64,000 nt of DNA from Deinococcus sp. QL22 (GCF_023370075.1 NZ_CP097149.1:372001-436000); one strand, 5' to 3'. Numbered from the stretch's first letter, positions 12,270-21,137 are shown. Numbers and translations are program-made. The notes: generated by a model not told the origin, from the sequence alone.

Positions 12270-12941
12270 ATGTTGCCTCAAAAACTTATTGCAGAAGCGA
12301 TCGGTACGTTCGCACTCATTTTCGCTGGCGTTCTCGCCATTACCAACGACGCCGGGCTGTTGGGCGTGGCTTTTGCACACGGCCTCGCTATTGCAGTCAT
12401 GGCTATGGCGCTGGGTACGGTCAGCGGCGGGCAGTTCAACCCTGCCGTCAGCATCGGCCTGAGCCTCACAGGCAATCAGGATTGGCGCACCACCGCCGCC
12501 TTTATTCCGGCCCAACTGGTCGGTGCGGCCCTCGGCGCTTTCGCGGCCCTGGCCACTGTCGGCGAGGCCAAACTTAGCGCCGTCGGCTACGGCGTCGCCA
12601 ACCCCGGCGCAGGCATCAGCGTAGGCGGCGCGTTCCTGATGGAAGTCATCCTGACCGCCTTCCTCGTGTTGGTCGTTGTCAAGGTTGCCATTCATCAGCG
12701 CAGCGTAATGGGCGGCCTGATCGTGGGTCTGACTATCGTCGTGGACATCCTGGCAGGCGGCCCCATCAGCGGCGCGGCCATGAACCCCGCCCGTTCGTTT
12801 GGCCCTGCACTGGTGTCGGGCGACTGGGCCAACCACTGGATCTACTGGCTGGCTCCCATTATCGGCGCGGCGCTGGGTGCATTTATTGCCGAATTTACCG
12901 AAGGGCTGCGGCCTAAAACGGTTCCCCCTCTGAAGAACTGA
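12270..12941 (+). CDS. Aquaporin / glycerol facilitator (MIP family)
   Basis: Inner-membrane water (or small solute) channel of 223 aa with six hydrophobic segments and two half-helices. Both Asn-Pro-Ala signatures are present: GGQFNPAVSIG in loop B and GAAMNPARSFGPAL in loop E, with the selectivity Arg following the second NPA. The loop E pattern NPARSFGPA is more like water-selective AqpZ than GlpF, which is inference. The start is set by the leaderless promoter. Convergent with the DUF937 gene across a shared terminator. Confidence 0.92.
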   Translation: MLPQKLIAEAIGTFALIFAGVLAITNDAGLLGVAFAHGLAIAVMAMALGTVSGGQFNPAVSIGLSLTGNQDWRTTAAFIPAQLVGAALGAFAALATVGEAKLSAVGYGVANPGAGISVGGAFLMEVILTAFLVLVVVKVAIHQRSVMGGLIVGLTIVVDILAGGPISGAAMNPARSFGPALVSGDWANHWIYWLAPIIGAALGAFIAEFTEGLRPKTVPPLKN

Positions 12942-12953
12942 GGCGAACCCAAA

Positions 12954-12994
12954 ACAGGAAAGGCGGCCCAGTTGATCGGGCCGCCTTTCCTGTT
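12954..12994. terminator. Bidirectional terminator, aquaporin / DUF937
   Basis: A long near-perfect inverted repeat, AACAGGAAAGGCGGCCC / GGGCCGCCTTTCCTGTT, around an 8-nt loop between convergent genes. Confidence 0.85.
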
Positions 12995-13074
12995 TGGCTT
13001 TGAATTATGACTGTGAGCTACGGATCAGAGCTCTGAGCCAGAGATTACGGTTCATAGCTCGAAGCGTCTTTGCC

Positions 13075-13857
13075 TTAGCGCCGCCCGCCGAACATGCCGA
13101 TCAGGTCGTCGAGGCCGCTGCCATCGCCATCGCGGTCGAGCACTTTATTCAGGCTGCCGAACAGGTCGCCGCCGGGGGCTTGCTGCTGAGGCTGCTGGTA
13201 TTGGCCCTGACCCTGCTGCTGTTGGCCGCCGCCCAACACGCTGCCCAGCATGCCGCCGAGGCCGCCCATGTTGCCCTGCTCAGGCTGCTGGTACTGGGGC
13301 TGCTGATAATGAGGCTGCTGAGTCTGTTGCTGCTGCCCGCCGCCCAACAGTCCGCCGAGCATGCCGCCCAAGCCGCCTGCGCCGCCGCCCAACATGCCGC
13401 CCAGAATGCTGCCGATATCGCCGCCGCCCTGCATCTGACCGCCACCCTGTGCTTGCCCCTGCCGCTGACGGCTCAGGTAGCCCAGCACCAGTGGAGCGAG
13501 CATAGAGAGCACCTGCATCGCCATTTGCGGGTCGATGCCTGCCCGTTTGCCCACAGCGTTGGCGGCGGCCTGCTGCTGCCCGCCGAACACATGGCCCAGA
13601 ATTTTCTGGCCGTCCTGGGTGTTGGGCACCTGCCCCTGACCGAAGGCGTCGAGGGCGCTGCCGTCGTGCTGGTTCAGTGCGCCGGTCAGGGCGTCGAGGC
13701 CACCGGGTTGGGTGGCGTTGCGGGTCAGTGCGCCCAGCAGCAGCGGTACGGCGGCTTCCATTGCGGCGCTGGTCTGGTTGGGGTTGGTGCCCAGTTGGTT
13801 GCCCACCGTCTGCTGCGCCTGTCCCATTCCGCCGAGCATGTTAAAAATGTCCATCAT
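13075..13857 (-). CDS. DUF937 family protein with Gln/Gly-rich C-terminal half
   Basis: 260-aa cytoplasmic protein of unknown function. Residues ~1-130 match the DUF937 (YidB-like) pattern: helical repeats, LLLGALTRNA, and a GHVFGG block. Residues ~130-240 are low complexity: GGMLGG repeats and Gln-rich QYQQPQ tracts. It ends in a short DRDGDG stretch resembling a Ca2+-binding or EF-hand-like loop (inference). The start is supported by GGAGGA 7 nt upstream of the first ATG; no signal peptide. Confidence 0.8.
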   Translation of the reverse strand: MMDIFNMLGGMGQAQQTVGNQLGTNPNQTSAAMEAAVPLLLGALTRNATQPGGLDALTGALNQHDGSALDAFGQGQVPNTQDGQKILGHVFGGQQQAAANAVGKRAGIDPQMAMQVLSMLAPLVLGYLSRQRQGQAQGGGQMQGGGDIGSILGGMLGGGAGGLGGMLGGLLGGGQQQQTQQPHYQQPQYQQPEQGNMGGLGGMLGSVLGGGQQQQGQGQYQQPQQQAPGGDLFGSLNKVLDRDGDGSGLDDLIGMFGGRR

Positions 13858-14053
13858 GGTGTGATCCTCCGTGGGCGCGTGGCCCTGAGCAATAGTGCAT
13901 GTGAAAAAACCGTCATGAGTTGATGCTGGCTCATAGCCTACTGCTCCGGCCGCCCAACAGACACCACCAAAGGCCGGCAGACGTTCAGCAAAAGCTGAGG
14001 TTCATGGGGGTCGGCAAACAAAAATACTGGAGTGGACTGCTATAAATGACCGT

Positions 14054-14473
14054 ATGTCTTCAAGTATGAAGTCACTAGACCGCTCCGGGTTGGATGGACA
14101 CCCGGATATCCAAAAGTCCCGGAGAGTTCAGGCTGTGGATCACTTCTGCTGATCGTTTGCTCAGCGCTGGCGCTCCTCAGTGCGACGACATGAAGTTTTG
14201 AGTATGGCTTGAGCGGCGCGAATCTATTCCTGATCGCCTGCTCTACCGCGCCCGTGTTCGTGGGTTGGTGGTTCTGGAACCGTGCCCGCCGTGTTGGTCA
14301 GCCTTTCTCTACAGCAGTTATCGCGTCGGCGGCCAGCAGTCTAATCGCGGATTTATGGCGCGTTGCCTCCTCGATGGCAGGCACAACAGCCGTTAAGCAT
14401 GGTGGATTAGGTAATCTTGATTGCCTTGACCATCATTTTGCCGATGGCTGCCCTCTTCTACCGCAAGCGCTAA
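14054..14473 (+). pseudogene. Decayed small membrane-protein gene
   Basis: A TATAAA box (14041-14046) sits 7 nt before ATG 14054. The frame opens as MSSSMKSLDRSG and is lost near 14140. The next frame carries hydrophobic GSLLLIVCSALALLSATT, a TGA at about 14190, and then SFEYGLSGANLFLIACST with further hydrophobic segments. Near 14405 the frame shifts again to VILIALTIILPMAALFYRKR and a TAA at 14471. Together the pieces look like one four-helix membrane protein broken by two frameshifts and one stop. The family is not recognised. Sequencing error at three sites is the alternative. Confidence 0.45.
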
Positions 14474-14482
14474 CCTTGTCCT
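14471..14482 (+). promoter_or_regulatory. Leaderless promoter -10 of 3-methyladenine glycosylase
   Basis: TAACCT at 14471-14476, 6 nt, then GTG at 14483. The box overlaps the TAA stop of the decayed upstream gene. Confidence 0.6.
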
Positions 14483-15121
14483 GTGTTTACGCCCGTCTCC
14501 CCCGCATACTTCCAGCGTGACCCGGTGCAAATAGCGCGGCAAGTGTTAGGCGGAACGCTGGTGCGGGTGCTGCCGGGCGGCGAGCGCCTGAGCGGGCGGG
14601 TGGTGGAAGTAGAAGCTTACGATTGCCCACGCGATCCGGCCTGCACTGCGGGTAGATTTCACGCCGCCCGCAGCGCGGAAATGGCGATTCCGGCGGGACA
14701 GTGGCTGTTCTGGACGGCGCACGGTCACCCGCTGCTTCAGGTGGCCTGCCGGGAGGAAGGCGTGTCGGCCAGTGTGCTGATTAGAGCCATAGAACCGCAA
14801 GAGGGCATCGGCCAGATGCTGACGCACCGCCCGGTCACGCGGGAACGCGATCTGACCAACGGCCCCGCCAAGTTGGTCTATGCGCTGGGACTGAATCCGG
14901 CGCAGATTACGGGAACTTGGGTCAACAGTGCCGGGCTGCATCTTTGCCTGCCCGACCAACCCCTGCCCGACGAACAAGTGCAAACCACCGCCCGCGTGGG
15001 CATCCGCGAAGGCCGCAATTTACCCTGGCGCTTCCTGTTGCAGGGCAATGCGTGGGTGTCGCCTGCCGTGCCGAGTATGGAGTTGGCGGTTGGCACAGGC
15101 GATGGAACGAAAAAAATATAA
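14483..15121 (+). CDS. mpg: DNA-3-methyladenine glycosylase (AAG/MPG family)
   Basis: Base-excision repair enzyme that removes alkylated or deaminated purines. The fold signature is present: YFQRDPVQIARQVLGGTLV, then VVEVEAY with the catalytic Glu, then TNGPAKLVYALGL. 212 aa, a normal length. The DPASHA-type block is degenerate here (DPACTAGRFHAARS), so substrate range may differ from the human/Bacillus enzymes. GTG start placed by the leaderless promoter. Confidence 0.85.
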   Translation: MFTPVSPAYFQRDPVQIARQVLGGTLVRVLPGGERLSGRVVEVEAYDCPRDPACTAGRFHAARSAEMAIPAGQWLFWTAHGHPLLQVACREEGVSASVLIRAIEPQEGIGQMLTHRPVTRERDLTNGPAKLVYALGLNPAQITGTWVNSAGLHLCLPDQPLPDEQVQTTARVGIREGRNLPWRFLLQGNAWVSPAVPSMELAVGTGDGTKKI

Positions 15122-15571
15122 ATACAGTCTTCTGCAGGTAATAAGAGTCTAAATGTGAATTCTTAACACGCGCTCAGCCTTTGCTCCGGGTCGACGCCAT
15201 TTCCCAGTAGACGTTAAGGCTCAGCCAATACCACATGGTCTTGATATGGGAACGCGAAAACTGGATATCAAATCTAAATAAATTTTCGGGAAAACCAGGC
15301 CATTCCGTAATATATCACGCTTCATATGAAGCAGCCCCGACTTCGACAATAAGAAAACCCTGTCTAGTACGTGGTTTATCTTGGTGGCGGCTTGGGCGGC
15401 GGATTCATGGCCTAGTGTGCGCCTCATCTTCTGACAGGAGCCTCACACCTCACACGTCCGGTATCTCAGCAGCATCCAGCCTCGGTACAGTTTTCCCACG
15501 CTTCGGCGGGAGCATGTCTCCTAAACTGCCACAGCGCCCCGCTCTGAGAACGGCAGGATTTTCTTGCCTGC
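15122..15571. other. Gene-free, comparatively AT-rich junction region
   Basis: No convincing coding frame on either strand. The first ~200 bases are AT-richer than their neighbours. The stretch contains the att-like copy of the tRNA-Ala 3' end (15345-15396) and looks like the left junction of an integrated remnant. Confidence 0.5.
15345..15396 (-). repeat. att-like duplication of tRNA-Ala 3' end and terminator
   Basis: 52 bp matching 19548-19599 at 43 of 52 positions, with nearly all differences in the terminator hairpin. It includes the tRNA 3' end with CCA, the downstream AGAT spacer and the TTTTCTTATTGTC tail. The pair forms a direct repeat flanking about 4.2 kb that holds integrase and phage lysis remnants, as expected for attL/attR of a tRNA-integrating element. 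Confidence 0.6.
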
Positions 15572-15835
15572 TCAGCAGTGTTCTGGGCAAGGTTCGACGA
15601 ACTCCACATCCAGCCAGTATTGGGCCTCGTCTTCAGCCACGGCGCTACCGTCCCCCATCAGCTCTTGCCAGGCGGCCCACGCTTCGGTTTGCAGGTCGGG
15701 ATGATAGGCCAGGGAGTCCGCCAGCTGCACGCGCAGCTCCAGATCAGGCCCTTCTCGCGAGAAGCCGCGGTCTTGTCGGTAGGTGGCATCAAGTAGGTCA
15801 GCGAGTTCGACAGGCGTCAGGTTACTCGGATGTAT
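15572..15835 (-). CDS. Hypothetical 87-codon protein with ATA start
   Basis: The open frame on the minus strand has coding-like codon usage and an acidic, Leu/Glu/Trp-rich sequence (HPSNLTPVELADLL, AWAAWQELMGDG, ending in EPCPEHC). There is no ATG/GTG/TTG in the first ~35 codons. However, a TAGCCT -10 box (15842-15847) is followed by 6 nt and then ATA at exactly the leaderless start position. Either ATA is used as start or an ATG mutated to ATA and the gene is dying. Family not recognised. Confidence 0.5.
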   Translation of the reverse strand: MHPSNLTPVELADLLDATYRQDRGFSREGPDLELRVQLADSLAYHPDLQTEAWAAWQELMGDGSAVAEDEAQYWLDVEFVEPCPEHC

Positions 15836-15850
15836 GGGACGAGGCTAAAC

Positions 15851-15890
15851 CAAAAAACACCCCCACCCACAGCCAAAGCAGGGGGGTTTG
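15851..15890 (-). terminator. Terminator-like hairpin upstream of 15572-15835 gene
   Basis: On the minus strand AACCCCCC pairs with GGGGGTGTT, followed by a run of T. It would end transcription entering from higher coordinates just before the TAGCCT promoter. Confidence 0.45.
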
Positions 15891-16258
15891 GCTGGAGGAG
15901 TCGGGAGTGGGGTGCGTGAGTGGATCCTCGCTTTGATGTGGCCCCACGCCTGAGCCCGTCGAGCGGCGTCAAGAGCGAATCGGGCTCCGCCGATGAGGTG
16001 GGGGGGAGGGCCTCTCCCTCCCCCCTCACGCCACCCCGCTTGTAAGGTTTGAGTCAGAATCGCGGCTGCACGCTATGAGACGGAGATGAAGTTTGTGAGT
16101 CAGGCCCTCATGAGCCTCGTCCCGTTGTGACGCGATGACGTCTGCCGCCGTATCCGGGCACCTGGCACAGACCGAGCAAGTGGTGCGCCCACCGCAACTC
16201 CCCCTAGGCCACTCGTTGCCTTTCATTTCAGCTCCAGAAGAGCTGAACAGGAGTTTCT
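15891..16258. other. Non-coding stretch with strong GC hairpins
   Basis: No supported gene. It contains an inverted repeat GAGCCCG ... CGGGCTC (about 15952-15985). A very strong hairpin GTGGGGGGGAGGG / CCCTCCCCCC with a 5-nt loop lies at about 15998-16027. An AGGAG ribosome binding site for the next gene is at 16249-16253. Confidence 0.45.
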
Positions 16259-17722
16259 GTGCGTACAACCCCCACTGTGTTCGCGTTCATGTCCCTCGCC
16301 CTCGTCCTCGCCAGCTGCGGCGGCCCCAACACCCCTGGTACCCCTGGTGCCACCGGCCCCCTGGTCAAGGTCGACGTCGCCGCTCTCGGTGGTCTCCGTG
16401 CTCAGGGCCTGACCGGCGACGCGGGGCCGTTGTACTTCAACGTGAACGTCCGCGACAGCCAGAATCAACTCGTGGCCTTCAACGGCACCACCTTTGACCC
16501 CACCGGCACGGGCACCAAGACCCTGACCCTGAACCTCAGCAACGCCTTCCGCCAGACTCTGCTGCTCCCCGCCGGCAGCTACTCCTTCGAAACCGCCGCC
16601 AAAGATGGCGCCACCGGCAGCACCCTGCTCGCCTACGGCCCCGCTGCAGAGAACACCGCCACGATTCAAGGTGATGGCGCTGTCGTGCGTCTGAAGTTCC
16701 ATGCGGTCTTCGATAAGGCCAGCAGCAGCCTGGACTTCAGCACCAACACCCCACTCTTGTTCACCAACAGCACCTTCAACCTGAAACTGTCCCCCAAGAT
16801 TGCCCCCGTGGGTGAGGTGAGCGCGACCGTGCCCACCACGGACATCGGCAACGTCACCTATACCCTGGGCAACACCACGGACGCTGTCCTGAACAATGCG
16901 GGCAGCAAAATCGGCATCAACCTCACCGCGCGCGGCACGGCGGAAGACAGCACCCTGAATGTCACGGCCAGCTTTAACGCCTGGACACAAGTGGACGGCA
17001 CCGACACCGCCGTGTACGGCCCCACCACGCTGGACTTCAGCAAGGCGATTGAAACCAACGCCCTGGTCGCGGACACCGTCATGCCCACCCTGATGTTCAA
17101 CACCGTGAGCAGCGGGTACCTAGGCACCAGCACACCCCTGAGCGGCACGGCAACGGATGACGTGATGCTCAGCGAGATTCGCGTGTATGACGATAACGCG
17201 TTGGTGGCCAGCAACGTACAGAGCGACAATGTGACGGCCATCACCACTGATGAGAGTGGCAACTGGAGTACCAGCTGGACGCCAACGGTCGTGGGCAACC
17301 ATGACCTGAGCGTGATCGTGTCTGATAGCACCGGCAACGAAAGCCGTGCGGATCAATCGGCAAGCGTGTCTCCGGTGGCTCCTTACACACTGGGCAGCAA
17401 TGGGGCTCTCAACGAAGTGCATTACGAGCTGACCAATGGTGTTGCGCGAACCTTCAAGGTGATTGTGCCTGCGAACAACGGCAGCTTGTTCTTCGCCCTG
17501 TTCAACCCGGCCGATTGCCAGCCGATTGGCTGTGCACCCTTTGGTACGAAACAGTTCACGAGTTCGATGGTGGACGCTCAGGGCAACCCTGTGGCCCTGG
17601 CCACTGCTATATATAACGGCAATGAGTATGATTACACCAATGCGCTTCCGGGCGGGGAGTATTTCGTCACGATCAACCCAACGGCAGACAGCAAGGTGTC
17701 GCTGTACGGGTATAGCTACTGA
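16259..17722 (+). CDS. Surface lipoprotein with Ig-like domain
   Basis: 487-aa exported lipoprotein. GTG start 5 nt after AGGAG, then a short signal peptide with lipobox LASC (mature Cys at residue ~20) and a Gly/Pro/Thr linker. Residues ~35-265 form an uncharacterised beta-rich domain. Residues ~280-365 look like a bacterial Ig-like repeat (PLSGTATDD, then DESGNWS and SDSTGNES). A C-terminal ~115-residue domain is rich in aromatic residues and contains two Cys. Function unknown. It lies inside the tRNA-bounded remnant region but its sequence is intact. Confidence 0.75.
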   Translation: MRTTPTVFAFMSLALVLASCGGPNTPGTPGATGPLVKVDVAALGGLRAQGLTGDAGPLYFNVNVRDSQNQLVAFNGTTFDPTGTGTKTLTLNLSNAFRQTLLLPAGSYSFETAAKDGATGSTLLAYGPAAENTATIQGDGAVVRLKFHAVFDKASSSLDFSTNTPLLFTNSTFNLKLSPKIAPVGEVSATVPTTDIGNVTYTLGNTTDAVLNNAGSKIGINLTARGTAEDSTLNVTASFNAWTQVDGTDTAVYGPTTLDFSKAIETNALVADTVMPTLMFNTVSSGYLGTSTPLSGTATDDVMLSEIRVYDDNALVASNVQSDNVTAITTDESGNWSTSWTPTVVGNHDLSVIVSDSTGNESRADQSASVSPVAPYTLGSNGALNEVHYELTNGVARTFKVIVPANNGSLFFALFNPADCQPIGCAPFGTKQFTSSMVDAQGNPVALATAIYNGNEYDYTNALPGGEYFVTINPTADSKVSLYGYSY

Positions 17723-17757
17723 TTGTTTCGCAGAACCCCTCTTTGGCTTGACCAACT

Positions 17758-17793
17758 GAACACGGCGACCAGACAGGTCGCCGTGTTGGTTGT
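17758..17793 (+). terminator. Intrinsic terminator of the lipoprotein gene
   Basis: AACACGGCGACC, loop AGACA, then GGTCGCCGTGTT and GGTTG. Confidence 0.75.
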
Positions 17794-17844
17794 AGAGGAT
17801 GGATAGATTTCCAGCAACACGCTGTTTCAACTCCTGTACCCTCA

Positions 17845-17880
17845 GCCCCCGCCCTTAGCCAAAGCTGGGGCGGGGGCGCT
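17845..17880. terminator. GC hairpin, possible terminator
   Basis: CCCCCGCCC pairs with GGGGCGGGGG over a 12-nt loop, just past the end of the minus-strand phage remnants; it could end their transcription. Confidence 0.45.
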
Positions 17881-17892
17881 GTTCTTATTGGC

Positions 17893-17964
17893 TTATCCGC
17901 CCTTGCCGCCACTGTTGTCTGGCTGCGGGGCTGGTGTGGGGATCGGCTTCTCTGCTTTGAGCAT
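17893..17964 (-). pseudogene. C-terminal remnant of a phage-type protein
   Basis: A short frame ending in MLKAEKPIPTPAPQPDNSGG and TAA, with no credible complete gene upstream. It follows the decayed phage genes in the same orientation. Weak; it may be only a tail fragment. Confidence 0.3.
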
Positions 17965-18022
17965 GATCCAGAGTGCGTCTGATCCCCTTCCAAGACACTC
18001 ACAAGAGTTCAGGGGGATTGTT

Positions 18023-18294
18023 TTACGCGGCGTCCAGTTCCACCGCGCTGTAGCCCCACGCCACGGCGGCCCGGACGGCTGCGGCTTCCAGTCGGTCAAT
18101 GATCGGCATATCCATGAACTGGCCGACCACGGGAATCTTGTTGTCGTACTCTTCCCGAAATTGCAACAGCCACCCTTCGGCGTGCGCGACCTTCCTCTGG
18201 CCGCCGCCAGCTTCGCGGCTTTCTTCAGGTCATTCACAGTAGACACAGTTCCAGTTTGGGCTCTCAGGTCAGCAATGATCTGCTCGGCATTCAT
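18023..18294 (-). pseudogene. Frameshifted phage-associated hypothetical protein
   Basis: Starts MNAEQIIADLRAQTG at 18294 and stays in frame for about 34 codons to KLAAARG. The reading then continues one base off as KVAHAEGWLLQFREEYDN and ends in AVELDAA with TAA at 18023-18025. The two pieces join to about 90 aa. Function unknown; it sits directly after the endolysin remnant. Confidence 0.55.
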
Positions 18295-18364
18295 AGGCAC
18301 ACTCCAAGGGCGCGGCCCTGCAATCTGCAAGGGCCGGAAGAGGGCGGATGGTCAGTGCAGGGGG

Positions 18365-18959
18365 CTAGAGGCCCAGCGCCCGCTTGGCCCGCTGGAGGTA
18401 CACCACGCGCTCCTGTAGGCCGTGCGTGCCGCCGTTGATCAGCTTGGTCACTGCCGTCACGTCATCGGTATCAGCGAAGCGGTTAATCCGCCGCGCCTGC
18501 CAGAACGCCCCGGCTACCAAAGCTGAAATGCCGTATTGCAAGAGCAGGTCTGGATCGCGCTCCAGATCGTAGCCGATGATCTCGCCGTAGGTGCGGTAGT
18601 TTTCCCGTCCAATCAGTTGGATCATGCCCCAGCCCCGGTACTTTCAGCCGTCGCCGGATTCAGAGCCACCGTTGCCCAGTCTGCCCGCGTAAACCGTGTT
18701 CGCCAGCGCTTCCGGATTGTGGGCGCAACGCTGAGCACTGGCGAGCGTGGGGAAGCGGGTCGGCCACACCTGGGGCAGCCTTTTAGCCGTGTAGTTCAGA
18801 TTCTCTGCAATCGGCATAAACCCGGACTCGTGCCCCAGTTGCGCGAGCATGTGCGCTACCCGCAGCGGTATATCAATTTGATACTGAGGCAAGGCCACGC
18901 CATTTTCTCGGCGGCGACTGATCAGGGCGAATCTTCAGCAGGAGGCTGGCGCTAATCAT
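18365..18959 (-). pseudogene. GH19 chitinase/endolysin, nonsense and frameshift mutated
   Basis: Family 19 glycoside hydrolase (phage endolysin type) that would cleave peptidoglycan or chitin. ATG at 18959 follows GGAGG and reads MISASLLLKIRPDQS. A one-base shift leads into ENGVALPQYQID and LAQLGHESGFMPIAENLNY, the GH19 core with its catalytic Glu. The frame runs to GNGGSESGDG, where TGA (18644-18646) stands in for the usual Trp of the GDGWKYRGRG motif. It then continues in the same frame as KYRGWGMIQLIGRENY to the end. Inactive as it stands. Confidence 0.75.
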
Positions 18960-19021
18960 GGCATGCCTCCGGTCAGGTCTGCGGGCCAAATGGTGCGCGG
19001 CTCTTCGTTGGGCTTCTGCTC

Positions 19022-19282
19022 TCAATATTCCACCCGCACCCGCGCCTGATCACGCTGATACCACAGCGAATGATTGGCAGCCAGTGACGTTTTGATCTCC
19101 ATCATTTCGGCTTCTAAGGTTTCGACCCACTTGCCCAGATCGGCCTCCCGCCCGGCACTGACTTTGCCGCTGCGAACCTCGCGCACCAGCGTCGCCGGCC
19201 CGTAGAACACAGCCAAGATGATGGCGGCTGGCCCGCCTCTGGTCACGATGCCGATCAGCGCCGAGAAATCCACGTTATCCAT
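19022..19282 (-). CDS. Holin-like phage protein
   Basis: 86-aa protein starting MDNVDFSALIGIV. One hydrophobic segment (residues ~6-30, GGPAAIILAVFYG) is followed by a charged, coiled-coil-like tail (DLGKWVETLEAEMMEIK). Size, topology and position directly before the endolysin in the same orientation suggest a holin or spanin-like lysis protein; this is inference. Its upstream sequence is replaced by the integrase fragment at the palindrome ATCCATGGAT, so it probably has no promoter. Confidence 0.5.
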   Translation of the reverse strand: MDNVDFSALIGIVTRGGPAAIILAVFYGPATLVREVRSGKVSAGREADLGKWVETLEAEMMEIKTSLAANHSLWYQRDQARVRVEY

Positions 19283-19284
19283 GG

Positions 19285-19505
19285 ATATGGAGCGCATTCG
19301 TGAGACGGCGGGCGTGCGCCATCTGTCTATGCACGGCCTGCGCCACACATACGCCAGCCTGGGCGTGCCAGTGGAAGTGGTGAGCAAGCAACTGGATCAT
19401 GCCAGCGTTGCGTTCACACTCAGTCATTACCGAACTGTTTTTGTCTCAGCGCGCGAGGACTGGGCGCTCAATCTCAGTGAGCTGCTGGAAGGTAGAAATA
19501 ACTGA
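19285..19505 (+). pseudogene. Tyrosine-recombinase integrase, C-terminal remnant
   Basis: About 73 codons of a phage integrase catalytic domain: HGLRHTYASL (H-x-x-R), VVSKQLDHASVAFTL, and the active-site Tyr in LSHYRTVF, ending in TGA at 19503. The N-terminal domain and the first catalytic Arg are missing. It lies 80 bp from the 3' end of tRNA-Ala, the usual place for an integrase next to its attachment site. Confidence 0.75.
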
Positions 19506-19547
19506 TGACGCACGCGTTACGCATTACGCACGCTTGACCATTTTTAT

Positions 19548-19584
19548 GACAATAAGAAAACCGCGTACTAGACGCGGTTTATCT

Positions 19585-19599
<15 letters not shown>
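19548..19599 (-). terminator. tRNA-Ala terminator, and att-like repeat copy 2
   Basis: On the minus strand, after the CCA end comes AGAT, then AAACCGCGT CTAGT ACGCGGTTT followed by TCTTATT: an intrinsic terminator. The whole 52-bp block is duplicated imperfectly at 15345-15396. Confidence 0.7.
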
Positions 19600-19659
<60 letters not shown>

Positions 19660-19671
19660 TCAGCGGGCGTA

Positions 19672-19700
19672 AGGTTACCAGAGGTGAAGCGAATTGGCAA
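19672..19700 (-). promoter_or_regulatory. Promoter of tRNA-Ala
   Basis: Minus-strand TTGCCA (19695-19700), 17-nt spacer, TAACCT (19672-19677), then 12 nt to the tRNA 5' end. Confidence 0.7.
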
Positions 19701-19765
19701 CCCCCACCCGCCAGCCTAGGCCAATATGCCCTCCTCCACTCCGCTCAAAGCCGCTAGCATAAGTC

Positions 19766-21106
19766 ATGTTTCGCCGTTCCCACGCTGTGTTTTCGCAGTT
19801 TCCTAAAGAGGTCTGGCCTGCGGGCGGCCTGTTGGTGGGCGGCGCAGCGCGGGACATCTTGCGGAGAGTCACGCCGGGAGATTACGACTGGGCGGTGTCT
19901 GATCCGGCAAACTCAGCCACCGCACTGGCCCGCGCACAGGGTGGCTCGGCTTTTCCGCTGGATCAGGAGCGGGGCTATTGGCGGGTTCATTTGCCGGACG
20001 GCGTGCAACATGACTTTGTGCCACTGCCAGACGACCTGAACGCCGACCTGCTGAGGCGAGATTTTACGGTCAATGCGATGGCACTGGACGCGGCGAGGCA
20101 CCTGCATGACCCCACCGGCGGGCAGGCCGACCTGCGGGCGCGGCGGCTGAGGATGGTTTCGGCACAGAATGTATATACCGACCCGTTGAGGGCGTGGCGA
20201 GCGGCCCGGTTCGAGATTACGTTGGGATTCCAGATAGAAGCCGCCACCGAGCAGACCGTGCGGGAGGTGGCTGCCGCCCTCGCTGCTGGCCGCCTGCGGC
20301 TGCCTGCGCCAGAGCGGGTGCGCGAGGAGATGCAGGCCCTCCTGGGCCACCCAGACGCGGCGCGGGGCATCCTGCGGCTGGAGGAACTGGGACTGCTGGC
20401 CCTCACCCTGCCGGAACTGCGGGAAGGCATCGGCGTGGCGCAGGGCGGGTTTCATCATCTGGATGTGTTTGGGCATGGGGCAGAAACCCTGCACCAATTG
20501 CTGGCCCGCTTTGCCGACGCCCCGCTGCCCCTACGCTGGGCCGCCCTGCTGCACGATGTGGGCAAGCCCCGCGCCCACGCTCTCAGCGGCGGTCAGAATT
20601 TTTATGGGCACGACAAGTTGGGCGCAGAGATGACGCGGGAGGTACTGGCGCGGCTGAAACTCTCCGGAGACGACACAGCGCGGGCGGCAAGCTTGGTGGA
20701 CGCACACATGCTCCGTTTGCCCCAAAACGACACCGAGGCCCGGCGCTTTGTCCATCGTCGCCGGGCGCTGTTGCCCGATCTGCTGGCCCTGATGCTGGCC
20801 GACCGGGAAGCGGCGCGTGGGCCGAGCAGCAGCCCCGCTTCCCGGCACGCTTATGCCGCCGCACTAGACCGGGTGCTGGCCGCGCTGGAAGACCAACCCG
20901 CCGCACCGAAACCGCTATTGACGGGCAGCCAAATCATCGCCCTTCTAGACATCGAACCCGGCCCGCGGGTGGGGCAGGCACTCCGGGCGCTGAACGAGGC
21001 CGCCGCGCTGGGTAGCGTAAAAAACCCGCAGGAAGCCCGCGAATTTGTGCAGAACTGGGCAACCGGTCCCCCATCAGATGAAGCCCAAGCGCAGGCAAAT
21101 AAATGA
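19766..21106 (+). CDS. cca: CCA-adding enzyme / tRNA nucleotidyltransferase family
   Basis: Class II polymerase-beta-type nucleotidyltransferase adding CCA (or only A, or CC) to tRNA 3' ends. [23 protein letters not shown] carries the Gly-rich loop and the D-x-D metal motif. [12 protein letters not shown] and [11 protein letters not shown] are the later head motifs. An HD-type hydrolase domain (LLHDVGKP) occupies the second half. 446 aa. Start set by TAGCAT 5 nt upstream. Since the adjacent tRNA already encodes CCA, the role may be repair of ends; some lineages split CC- and A-adding activities and this cannot be told by eye. Confidence 0.88.
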   Translation: MFRRSHAVFSQFPKEVWPAGGLLVGGAARDILRRVTPGDYDWAVSDPANSATALARAQGGSAFPLDQERGYWRVHLPDGVQHDFVPLPDDLNADLLRRDFTVNAMALDAARHLHDPTGGQADLRARRLRMVSAQNVYTDPLRAWRAARFEITLGFQIEAATEQTVREVAAALAAGRLRLPAPERVREEMQALLGHPDAARGILRLEELGLLALTLPELREGIGVAQGGFHHLDVFGHGAETLHQLLARFADAPLPLRWAALLHDVGKPRAHALSGGQNFYGHDKLGAEMTREVLARLKLSGDDTARAASLVDAHMLRLPQNDTEARRFVHRRRALLPDLLALMLADREAARGPSSSPASRHAYAAALDRVLAALEDQPAAPKPLLTGSQIIALLDIEPGPRVGQALRALNEAAALGSVKNPQEAREFVQNWATGPPSDEAQAQANK

Positions 21107-21137
21107 GAAAAACTTCATTTAATGTTGAGCAGTGAGG

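Noticed and set aside
15235..15936. 233-codon plus-strand frame in the remnant region
   Set aside because: Crosses the att-like repeat and a terminator and is antisense to the better-supported 15572-15835 frame; no start signal.
19536..19556. TTATGACAATAAG considered as a radiation/desiccation response motif half-site
   Set aside because: Only partial resemblance to the palindromic motif and located in a tRNA terminator tail, not in front of a repair gene.
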